NCBI GenBank assembly: GCA_035533275.1
Contig: DATLUD010000050.1
Coordinates: 1 to 33,651, forward strand
Reading direction: 5' to 3'
DNA length: 33,651 nt
Origin: SCRA01 sp035533275
GTDB taxonomy: Bacteria > Vulcanimicrobiota > Vulcanimicrobiia > Vulcanimicrobiales > SCRA01
Position numbers and translations under genes: made by a program. The notes beneath the pieces are model-generated. The model did no database searches, had not been told where the DNA came from, and saw nothing but the letters and a program-made list of their open reading frames with translations. Shown one piece after another: positions 1-6,365 of the stretch (position 1 is the first letter of the stretch; each line of letters opens with the position of its first letter).

Positions 1-1
1 G

Positions 2-970
2 CTTGAGGACCGTTTCGAGGATTGGTCGCTGAACCCGATCCTCAAGACCACGCTGGGCTTCGGACTGGTCGGCGTCATCGGCATCTTCTATCCGCAGGTC
101 TTCGGCGTCGGCTACGATCACATCCAGCAAGTGCTCTACGAGCACGTTCCGTGGCCGCACGCGTTGATGCTGGGGATCCTGAAGCCGTTGGCGACGGCCT
201 TGACCCTGGGCTCGGGCGGCAGCGGCGGCATCTTCTCGCCGTCGCTCTACACCGGGGCGATGATCGGCAACGTCTTCGGCCACTTCGCCCACCAGCTCTT
301 CCCCACGTGGACGGGCCCTGCCGCCGCGTACGGACTGGTGGCGATGGCCGGCGTCTTCGCGGGCGCGGCGGAGGCGCCGATCACGGCCATGACCATCGTC
401 TTCGAGATGTCGAACGACTATACGATCGTATTGCCGCTGATGATCACCAGCGTCATCGCGACGGTCATGGGGAGATATCTCATCGGCAGCACGGTCTATG
501 CGCTCAAGCTGGAGCGCCGCGGCATCGACTGGGAGCAGGTGAAGCACCCTAGCCCCTTCGCGCTCATGCGGATCTCCTCGATCGAGCGCAAGCCCACGAT
601 GGTGGCGCGCGCCGAGGAGTCGATCCACGGCGTGCTCGCCCGCACCGGCACCAGCGCCGAGCTGGTGATCCCCGTGATCCACGGCGACCGCTTTCTGGGC
701 ACGGTGACGACGCTGGAGCTGGCCGGCTATCTTGCACGCGGCGAGGAGGCGACGATGGGCAGCCTCGCGCGCCCGGCCGCCGAGACGCTGGATCATGCCG
801 ACACGCTGGAGAAGGCGATTGCGCTGATGTCCGACCCGAGCGTCTCGCTGCTTCCGGTCGTCGACTCCGAGAGCGGCGCGTTCGTGGGTGTCGTCACGCG
901 GCGAGACGTGATCGCGGCCTATCAGACGGGAGGCACGCGCCACGCGGTCGCGGCCGTCGGTATTCCATGA
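2..970 (+). CDS. ClC-family chloride channel/transporter with C-terminal CBS pair (5'-truncated by window edge)
   Basis: The frame is open from the window edge, so only the last 322 residues are visible. The first half is hydrophobic and contains the Gly-rich segment GSGGSGGIFSPSL, the GxFxP-type signature of ClC chloride channels and Cl-/H+ antiporters that line the anion pathway, followed by the helix-rich GAAEAPITAMTIVFEM region. From about residue 190 the protein becomes soluble and carries two CBS-like repeats (one around PTMVARAEESI, one around LDHADTLEKAIALM, ending VGVVTRRDVIAAY). CBS pairs usually bind adenine nucleotides and gate the channel. The stop overlaps the next gene's start (ATGA), so the two are probably co-translated. 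Family assignment is firm; whether it is a channel or an antiporter cannot be told because the N-terminal selectivity and proton-glutamate regions are outside the window. Confidence 0.9.
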   Translation, partial: LEDRFEDWSLNPILKTTLGFGLVGVIGIFYPQVFGVGYDHIQQVLYEHVPWPHALMLGILKPLATALTLGSGGSGGIFSPSLYTGAMIGNVFGHFAHQLFPTWTGPAAAYGLVAMAGVFAGAAEAPITAMTIVFEMSNDYTIVLPLMITSVIATVMGRYLIGSTVYALKLERRGIDWEQVKHPSPFALMRISSIERKPTMVARAEESIHGVLARTGTSAELVIPVIHGDRFLGTVTTLELAGYLARGEEATMGSLARPAAETLDHADTLEKAIALMSDPSVSLLPVVDSESGAFVGVVTRRDVIAAYQTGGTRHAVAAVGIP

Positions 971-2004
971 GAGTCCTTTTGGTACTCGCCCTAGCGGCCG
1001 TCCTCGCCGCCGCTGCGCACCAACCCGCCTACGCCGCGGTGCCACTGATGCCGGTGCACGGAACGGTGCTGGCGCAGCCCTCGCCGCACGACGTGATCAT
1101 GAGCAGCCGCGCCGTGACCGGCATGTTGAGCGCGCAGACGCGCGCGTACCGACTGGATGGCACGCTCGCCCTTCACTCGGGCGAGCAGATCGATGCCTAC
1201 GTCGACCGCTCGACCAAGCCGTGGACCTTGCGCGACGTCGACCCTGAGGGCGTGTACGCGGTGGGACAGGGCTTCGCGAGCGTCAAGAGCTTCCTCGGGC
1301 CCGGCGATCGCGTCCCCGACGTGCTTCTGGTCGACCAGGATGGGCGGCAGACGCGGTTCTCCGACTTCGTGGGCAAGACGACGCTGGTCACCTTCGTCTA
1401 CACGCGCTGCACGGATATCTGTCCGGTCGTCACCGGAAAGTTCGCGGCGCTGGCGCAACGACTCTCGCCGGAGCGCTTTCACCTCGTCGAGTTGACGATC
1501 GACCCGAACTATGACTCTCCAGCGGCCTTGGCGGCATACGCCAAGAAGTACGGGGCCCACGAAGCGCAGTGGTCCTTCCTTACCGGCACGCCGAACTCCG
1601 TCGGCAAGTTGCTCGCCCAGTTCGGCATCACCGCCATCCGCGCGAGCGACAGCACGGCCGCGGTCGTCGGCGACGCCGAGACCCAAGCGACGGATGCGCT
1701 GATCGACCACAACCAGCCGTTGATCGTCGTCGGCCCCGACGGCCGCATCGCCTCGGTGATCCAAAATGCCGCGATCTCGCCGAGCGACATCATCGCCGTC
1801 GCGCGCCACGACGCGGGATTGTCGTCCAATCCGTTCAAGCGTTTCGAGGTCGCCGCCATCTCGCTCGTCTACTCGTTGTGCGGGGGCTACTTCATCGGCG
1901 AGACCAATGCCGTCGCCGGCTTCTGGATTCTCGTGATCGGTCTCCCCATCACGTCGTACGCCGGATGGCGCATCTGGCGGGCGATGCACAGCGAGCACGC
2001 TTAG
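967..2004 (+). CDS. SCO1/SenC-family copper-binding thioredoxin-fold protein, membrane-tethered
   Basis: 345 residues. A signal peptide or anchor (residues 1-23) is followed by a domain at about 45-92 that resembles the CusF-like copper-binding module often fused to SCO proteins, but its usual Met-rich motif is degenerate (TGMLSAQTRAYRL). The thioredoxin-like SCO domain (about 113-285) has the CxxxC copper motif (Cys148, Cys152 in YTRCTDICPV) and the conserved distal His248 (LIDHNQPL). A C-terminal hydrophobic stretch (about 295-338) probably spans the membrane once or twice. SCO proteins deliver copper to or reduce the CuA site of cytochrome oxidase on the outer face of the membrane. The start ATG overlaps the ClC stop codon. 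The C-terminal membrane tail is unusual; most SCO proteins are anchored only at the N terminus. Confidence 0.87.
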   Translation: MRVLLVLALAAVLAAAAHQPAYAAVPLMPVHGTVLAQPSPHDVIMSSRAVTGMLSAQTRAYRLDGTLALHSGEQIDAYVDRSTKPWTLRDVDPEGVYAVGQGFASVKSFLGPGDRVPDVLLVDQDGRQTRFSDFVGKTTLVTFVYTRCTDICPVVTGKFAALAQRLSPERFHLVELTIDPNYDSPAALAAYAKKYGAHEAQWSFLTGTPNSVGKLLAQFGITAIRASDSTAAVVGDAETQATDALIDHNQPLIVVGPDGRIASVIQNAAISPSDIIAVARHDAGLSSNPFKRFEVAAISLVYSLCGGYFIGETNAVAGFWILVIGLPITSYAGWRIWRAMHSEHA

Positions 2005-2072
2005 GTCCTGCACATCGATACCTCGCGCCAGCTTGTTTAGCAGGCCAACACGGCGGATACGACAAACGTAGC

Positions 2073-2192
2073 CGTGCCGAGTCTCCGGCCCGTGAGGTCC
2101 GGAGAGCGGGGGAACCACATGTGGGGTGCATCCGGCCACGCCGGTAGGAGAGGACTCCCTCCGAACCCGTCAGCTAACCCCGCAGGCTTCGA
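2073..2192 (+). ncRNA. cyclic di-AMP riboswitch (ydaO/yuaA class) aptamer
   Basis: The 241-nt space between the SCO gene and the glycosyltransferase holds the conserved blocks of the ydaO motif in the right order: GCCGAGTC at the 5' side, GGGGGAACC at about 2108-2116, GGGGTGCATCC at 2123-2133, a GC-rich arm, and CCCGTCAGCTAACCCCG at 2166-2182 followed by AGGC. The last block is the most diagnostic. The class binds two c-di-AMP molecules and, where studied, usually switches expression off when ligand is high. It sits 54 nt before the glycosyltransferase start, in the same orientation. Exact ends are approximate because the closing helix P1 is short here. This is pattern recognition; no covariance search was run. 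Confidence 0.88.
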
Positions 2193-2196
2193 GTCC

Positions 2197-2229
2197 CGCT
2201 CCAAGGTCGACGCGCGTCGCCGCGGAGCG
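2197..2229 (+). terminator. stem-loop between riboswitch and start codon, possible expression platform
   Basis: CGCTCC (2197-2202) pairs perfectly with GGAGCG (2224-2229), enclosing the 12-nt palindrome CGACGCGCGTCG (2208-2219). The stem is followed by TTTGAAGAGGG, which includes the ribosome binding site of the next gene. A hairpin here, directly after the aptamer, could act as a weak intrinsic terminator or influence access to the ribosome binding site. Its U tract is poor, so the mechanism is uncertain. Confidence 0.45.
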
Positions 2230-2245
2230 TTTGAAGAGGGTTAAC

Positions 2246-3481
2246 ATGCTGGCATCTCCGATCGAGTGCTCGGCGGAGCCGCGCTCTGTTGCGGGTCCCG
2301 TGCTCGTCATCTCGCTCCATGCCGATCCGACCACGTTGGTCGGCGCGCCGCAGAACGGCGGCGTCACCATCTACGTGCGCGAGCTCGCGCGCGCGCTTGC
2401 GCGCGAGGGCTGGCCCGTCGACGTCGTCACGCGGCGTGACGATCCGCGCAAGCGAGCGTTCGAGACGATGGACGGCGTCCGCATTCTGCGCATTCCGGCC
2501 GGCCCGGCTCAGCGGCTGCCGAACGACGCGATCGCCGAGCACCTCCCCGAAGCTCTGGAGTCGCTGCGCGAGATTGCGGCGGCCCGTCCCTACCAGGTCG
2601 TCTCGAGCCACTATTGGCTCTCGGGCTATCTGGGCGACATCCTGAGCGGCGAGCGCGGCGTGCCGCACGTGCATACGCTGCACTCGCTGGGCATCTCGCG
2701 ACCAGGCCGCGATCCCGTCACGCGCCGCCGCGTGGAGATCGAGAGGCGGCTGCTCAAGCGCGCGCGCATCGTCACGTTGGGGCGCCGCGACTTCGGCATC
2801 TACGCGGAGAAGTACGGCGTCGTTCCGCCCCGGCTCGCGGCGATCCCGGCGGGCGTCGACGCCGGCCGGTTCGCTCCTGGAGAGGCGCGCGTGGCGCGCC
2901 GGGCCGTCGGCCTCGACGAGACCGGACCGTGGATCGGCTACGTCGGACGGCTCACCAGAGAGAAGGGGATCGACGACCTCATCCGCGCGTTCGCGCTGCT
3001 CCGCGAGCGGAGCGATCGCGTCGGCCTGTTCGTGGTTGGCGGTGCCCAGCGGAACTCGCGCGTCCCCGAGCTGCGCGCGCTCGCGGAAGGACTCGGAGTG
3101 GCGCCATGGGTACGATTCCTCGGACCTATCCCCAACAAGAAGGTCTCCGATGCGTATCGCGCGGCGGACATCGTCGCGGTCCCCAGTCATTACGAGGCGT
3201 TCGGCCTGGTGGCACTGGAGGCGCGCGCGTGCGGCATACCCGTGGTGGCCAGCGACGTCGGAGGCCTGCGGGAGCTCGTCGCCCCCGAGAGCGGCGGGTG
3301 CCGCGTGGCGCCCGGCGACGCGCGTGCCTGGGCGGACGCCCTGCGCGACGCCCTCGATCCGCGTGAGCTGGTGGCGCGCGCCAACGCCGCCGTGTGCGCC
3401 GATACGTCGGCCTACTCGTGGCCGGCGATCGCCAGGCGCATCATGGAGTTCGCCGCCGCCGAGAGCGTGGCGCTTGCGTAG
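2246..3481 (+). CDS. GT4-family glycosyltransferase, sucrose-phosphate-synthase-like
   Basis: The ATG at 2246, preceded by GAAGAGGG at a good distance, gives 411 residues; the longer open frame upstream runs through the riboswitch and is not coding. GT-B fold: the N-terminal half has the Gly-rich acceptor loop (QNGGVTIYVREL, 36-47), SSHYWLSGYLGD (120-131) and HTLHSLG (143-149), features shared with sucrose-phosphate synthase and MshA. The C-terminal half has GYVGRLTREKGID (231-243) and the EX7E motif (Glu317, Glu325 in YEAFGLVALEA) that binds the nucleotide sugar. With the overlapping sucrose-phosphatase-like gene, the likely reaction is UDP- or ADP-glucose plus fructose-6-phosphate giving sucrose-6-phosphate. 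A synthase for another phosphorylated glycoside, such as glucosylglycerate or glucosylglycerol phosphate, is the main alternative. Expression is probably governed by the c-di-AMP riboswitch. Confidence 0.85.
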   Translation: MLASPIECSAEPRSVAGPVLVISLHADPTTLVGAPQNGGVTIYVRELARALAREGWPVDVVTRRDDPRKRAFETMDGVRILRIPAGPAQRLPNDAIAEHLPEALESLREIAAARPYQVVSSHYWLSGYLGDILSGERGVPHVHTLHSLGISRPGRDPVTRRRVEIERRLLKRARIVTLGRRDFGIYAEKYGVVPPRLAAIPAGVDAGRFAPGEARVARRAVGLDETGPWIGYVGRLTREKGIDDLIRAFALLRERSDRVGLFVVGGAQRNSRVPELRALAEGLGVAPWVRFLGPIPNKKVSDAYRAADIVAVPSHYEAFGLVALEARACGIPVVASDVGGLRELVAPESGGCRVAPGDARAWADALRDALDPRELVARANAAVCADTSAYSWPAIARRIMEFAAAESVALA

Positions 3482-4208
3482 ACTCCTGGTCTGCGATCTC
3501 GACGGCACGTTGTTGGGAGAGCGTGCTTCGCTGAACCGGATCCTCGAGCTCCTGCGGCTGCCGGGGGCTCCGGTCCTGGCATTCGCCACAGGGCGCCAAC
3601 AGCCGTCTGCGGATGGGGTGCTGCGTGAGTGGGGCGTCGTGAGCGGAGCGTACCTGCTGGCCGGCGTGGGAACTGAGGCCTACGCGCGCGAGCTTGAGGG
3701 CGCGTGGAGCAAGTTGGCGGGGTGGCCGCCGCCGCGCGAGCGCTGGGACGTCGCGCTGGTTCGGCGGGCTCTCGAGGGAGTGCCGCTTCTGGTGCCGCAA
3801 CGCCTCTCGTCACAGCACAAGGTCTCGTACGTCGCGCCTCGAGAGACGCTTGACACGGTGCGCGCGCGTCTGCGGGAGGCTGGGTTGGCGGCGACCATCG
3901 TCCACAGCCACGGAGATCTCTTGGACGTGCTGCCCGATGGCGTCGACAAGGGGCACGCCGTCGCGTGGCTCGCGGCACGTCTGGGCGTGCCCTTGACGCA
4001 GACGATGACGTGCGGAGACACCGAGAACGACCGCGCCATGTTGGCGCTTCCCGGGCCGTCGGTCATCGTCGGCGGCGCGGAGCCGGAGCTGCTGAGCCGT
4101 CTACCGGAACTCCCGCGAACGTACGCCGCGCGCGAGCCGCACGCTGGCGGGATCCTCGAGGGGCTGCGCCACGCCGGCTGGCTTACGGGCGAGGCGTGGT
4201 CTCCATGA
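3474..4208 (+). CDS. HAD-superfamily sucrose-6-phosphate phosphatase-like hydrolase
   Basis: The only sensible in-frame start is TTG at 3474, overlapping the glycosyltransferase stop by 8 nt and giving 244 residues beginning MRRLLVCDLDGTLL. Motif I is D8-L-D10-G-T; motif III is Lys159 in DGVDKGHA; motif IV is GDTEND (181-186). The cap region contains QHKVSYV (114-120), and the end has AAREPHAGGILEGLRHAG; both patterns are typical of plant and cyanobacterial sucrose-phosphate phosphatases. The length also fits. The enzyme would remove phosphate from the glycosyltransferase's product and make synthesis irreversible. The exact substrate is inferred; mannosyl- or glucosyl-3-phosphoglycerate phosphatases are related HAD enzymes. 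It is the last gene of the riboswitch operon. Confidence 0.83.
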   Translation: MRRLLVCDLDGTLLGERASLNRILELLRLPGAPVLAFATGRQQPSADGVLREWGVVSGAYLLAGVGTEAYARELEGAWSKLAGWPPPRERWDVALVRRALEGVPLLVPQRLSSQHKVSYVAPRETLDTVRARLREAGLAATIVHSHGDLLDVLPDGVDKGHAVAWLAARLGVPLTQTMTCGDTENDRAMLALPGPSVIVGGAEPELLSRLPELPRTYAAREPHAGGILEGLRHAGWLTGEAWSP

Positions 4209-4209
4209 G

Positions 4210-4228
4210 CCCCGGCTACGCGCCGGGG
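4210..4228. terminator. GC hairpin between converging genes
   Basis: CCCCGGC (4210-4216), loop TACGC, GCCGGGG (4222-4228): a perfect 7-bp stem spanning the 7-nt gap between the phosphatase stop and the stop of the converging beta-glucosidase. It has no T tract on either side, so it is at best a weak bidirectional termination or pause site. Confidence 0.35.
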
Positions 4229-5571
4229 GGCGTCGCGGCGCGCGAGGCCGCGATCATCCGGGCGTACCAGCGGCCGCTTTCCTTGACGATCCGGCGCTGA
4301 GTGGCATAGTCGACGTAGACCAGACCGAAGCGCTGACGGTAGCCTTCCGTCCACTCGAAATTGTCCAGCAGCGACCACGCGAAGTATCCCGCCACCGGGA
4401 TGCCCGCGTCGATCGCGCGCCGCACCTGGTCCAAGTGACTCTGCAGGTACGCGATGCGCTCGGGGTCGCGTATCTCGCCGTTCTCCGAGACGGTGTCGGG
4501 GAACGCTGCGCCGTTCTCCGTCACGTAGATCTTCGCCGGCGCGCAGCGCTCCTGCACCCGTGCCAGCGTATCGTAGAGACCGTCGGGGTGGATCTCCCAG
4601 CCCATCGTCGTGCGCTTGGCGTGCGGCACCTCGACGTAGTCGCCGAACGGCGTCGCCCCGCTGAGGTTGAAGCGGATCGTGAACCGCGTGTAATAGTTGA
4701 CCCCCAAGAAATCGATGGGCGCCTTGATGATGGCCATGTCGCCGTCGCGAATGCGCAGAGCGGCGTGGCTCTCGGGCACCAGCGAGTGCTCGTGATAGGT
4801 TCCGTGGAAGATCGGGTCGAGGAACCAGAGGTTCACGTTGACGTCGGCGGCTCGGGCGGCCTGAACGTCGAGCGGATCGTCCGAGGCGGAATCGATTGCG
4901 CTGAAGTTGAGCGTGATGCCGACCTCTGCGCGCGGAGTGTTTCGGCGGATCACGGGCACCGCGAGACCGTGGGCGAGCAGCAAGTGATGTGCGGCCTGCA
5001 TGCCCAGTTGCAGGTCGCGATACCCCGGGGCGTGGCTTCCCCAACCGTAGCTGAGCCACGAGGAGACCCACGGCTCGTTCAGCGTGATCCAGGCCTCAAC
5101 GCCGTCTCCCAGCGCGTGCGAGACCACGTCAGCATACTCGACAAAGGCGTCGGCGGTGTCGCGCCCGATCCAGCCACCCCAGCGGTCCTGGAGCACGTCG
5201 GGGAGATCCCAGTGGTAGAGCGTGACGTACGGGCGGATGCCCACCGTGACGAGCCGGTCGACGAGTCGGCGGTAGAAGTCCAGGCCCCGCTGATTGACGC
5301 GGCCCACGCCGTCGGGGATGACGCGCGGCCACGAGACCGAGAAGCGGTAGGCGTCCAAGCCCAACTGCGCCATCAGCCCGACGTCCTCGTCGAAGCGACG
5401 GTAATGATCGCAGGCCACGTCGCCTGCGTCTCCGTTGGCGATGTTGCCGGGCGTGGCGCAGAAGCGATCCCAGATCGACGGTCCGCGGCCGTCCGCGCGG
5501 ACGGCTCCCTCGATTTGATAGGCCGACGTCGCGGCGCCCCAGACGAAGCGAGCCTGGCGGGCGGGGGTCAT
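4216..5571 (-). CDS. GH1 family beta-glucosidase
   Basis: 451 residues from the ATG at 5571; a TTG three codons upstream (5580) is an alternative. The start gives MTPARQARFVWGAATSAYQIEGA, the classic GH1 N terminus. The retaining glycosidase pair is present: acid/base Glu166 in WITLNEPW and nucleophile Glu352 in YVTENGAAF. DHYRRFDEDVGLMAQLGLDAYRFS-type and C-terminal WSLLDNFEW sequences are also as in the family. There is no signal peptide, so it is probably cytoplasmic and cleaves beta-linked glucosides, galactosides or disaccharides. It lies at the end of a minus-strand series behind the SDR gene (16 nt between the SDR stop and this start) and faces the sucrose module. A link to that module is unproven, because sucrose is not a usual beta-glucosidase substrate. 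Confidence 0.93.
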   Translation of the reverse strand: MTPARQARFVWGAATSAYQIEGAVRADGRGPSIWDRFCATPGNIANGDAGDVACDHYRRFDEDVGLMAQLGLDAYRFSVSWPRVIPDGVGRVNQRGLDFYRRLVDRLVTVGIRPYVTLYHWDLPDVLQDRWGGWIGRDTADAFVEYADVVSHALGDGVEAWITLNEPWVSSWLSYGWGSHAPGYRDLQLGMQAAHHLLLAHGLAVPVIRRNTPRAEVGITLNFSAIDSASDDPLDVQAARAADVNVNLWFLDPIFHGTYHEHSLVPESHAALRIRDGDMAIIKAPIDFLGVNYYTRFTIRFNLSGATPFGDYVEVPHAKRTTMGWEIHPDGLYDTLARVQERCAPAKIYVTENGAAFPDTVSENGEIRDPERIAYLQSHLDQVRRAIDAGIPVAGYFAWSLLDNFEWTEGYRQRFGLVYVDYATQRRIVKESGRWYARMIAASRAATPPGA

Positions 5572-5587
5572 CGAACGCAATCCATCT

Positions 5588-6328
5588 CTAGTACGTCGCG
5601 CGTCCGCCGGAGACGTCGAAGACGGCGCCCGTGCTGAACGAGCACTCCTCGCTGGCCAGCCAGCAGACCAAGCTCGCCACCTCGTCGACGGTGCCGAAGC
5701 GCCCCATCGGGATCTTCGAGAGCATGTAGGCCACGTGCTCGCCCGTCATCTGGTCGAAGATCGGCGTGCGCACCGCCGCCGGGGTCACGCAGTTGACGGT
5801 GACGCCCGTGCCCGCCAGCTCCTTGCCCAGCGACTTGGTGAGGCCGATGACGCCTGCCTTCGAGGCGCTGTAGGCGGGGGCGTTGGGATTGCCCTCCTTG
5901 CCGGCGATGGAGGCGACGTTGACGATGCGGCCGTAGCCGCGGCTCAGCATCACGGGAACTATGGCCCGCGCGCAGTGGAAGACGCCGTTGAGGTTGACGT
6001 CGATGACGCTCCTCCACGCGTCGAGGGGATACTCCCAGGTCTTCGCGTTGGGACCGGTGACGCCGGCGCTGGCCACCAGCACATCAATCGCCCCCAGGCT
6101 TTGCGCCGCCTCGCGTGCGCGGCGCTCGACGTCGTCGGCCTTGGTGACGTCGAGCACCGCGGTGCGCACGGCGCTTCCCAGCCGCTCAGCGGCCCGTCGC
6201 AATGCCGTCTCGTCGTGATCCCAGAGCAGGACCTGGGCTCCCTCGGACGCGAGGCGCTCCGCCACCGCGAAGCCAATGCCCGATCCGCCGCCGGTGACGA
6301 CGGCGCCTCGTCCTTCGAATCGTCGCAT
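5588..6328 (-). CDS. SDR-family NAD(P)-dependent oxidoreductase
   Basis: 246 residues with a complete classical short-chain dehydrogenase plan: cofactor motif TGGGSGIG (12-19), LDVTKAD acidic position, NLNG (112-115), catalytic Ser140 and YSASK with Tyr153 and Lys157, then the PAAVRTPIF segment after the active site and a C-terminal DVSGGRATY end. The sequence resembles FabG-like 3-oxoacyl reductases and sugar or polyol dehydrogenases; the substrate cannot be assigned. It follows the molybdenum-enzyme genes by 37 nt on the same strand and precedes the beta-glucosidase by 16 nt, so all four may be transcribed together. Confidence 0.9.
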   Translation of the reverse strand: MRRFEGRGAVVTGGGSGIGFAVAERLASEGAQVLLWDHDETALRRAAERLGSAVRTAVLDVTKADDVERRAREAAQSLGAIDVLVASAGVTGPNAKTWEYPLDAWRSVIDVNLNGVFHCARAIVPVMLSRGYGRIVNVASIAGKEGNPNAPAYSASKAGVIGLTKSLGKELAGTGVTVNCVTPAAVRTPIFDQMTGEHVAYMLSKIPMGRFGTVDEVASLVCWLASEECSFSTGAVFDVSGGRATY

Positions 6329-6365
6329 GCGGCCAGCTTCACCGCTCGCGCAGCGGCTCCCCTCG

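Noticed and set aside
2174..3589. 471-codon minus-strand open frame over the glycosyltransferase
   Set aside because: Antisense shadow produced by high GC; composition is Arg/Ala/Asp-rich with no motifs, while the plus strand encodes a clear GT4.
3680..5071. 463-codon minus-strand frame across the phosphatase and beta-glucosidase
   Set aside because: Out-of-frame shadow; both underlying genes have full catalytic motifs in other frames.
4435..5637. 400-codon plus-strand frame opposite the beta-glucosidase
   Set aside because: Complement shadow (Val/Arg/Asp-rich), no homology pattern.
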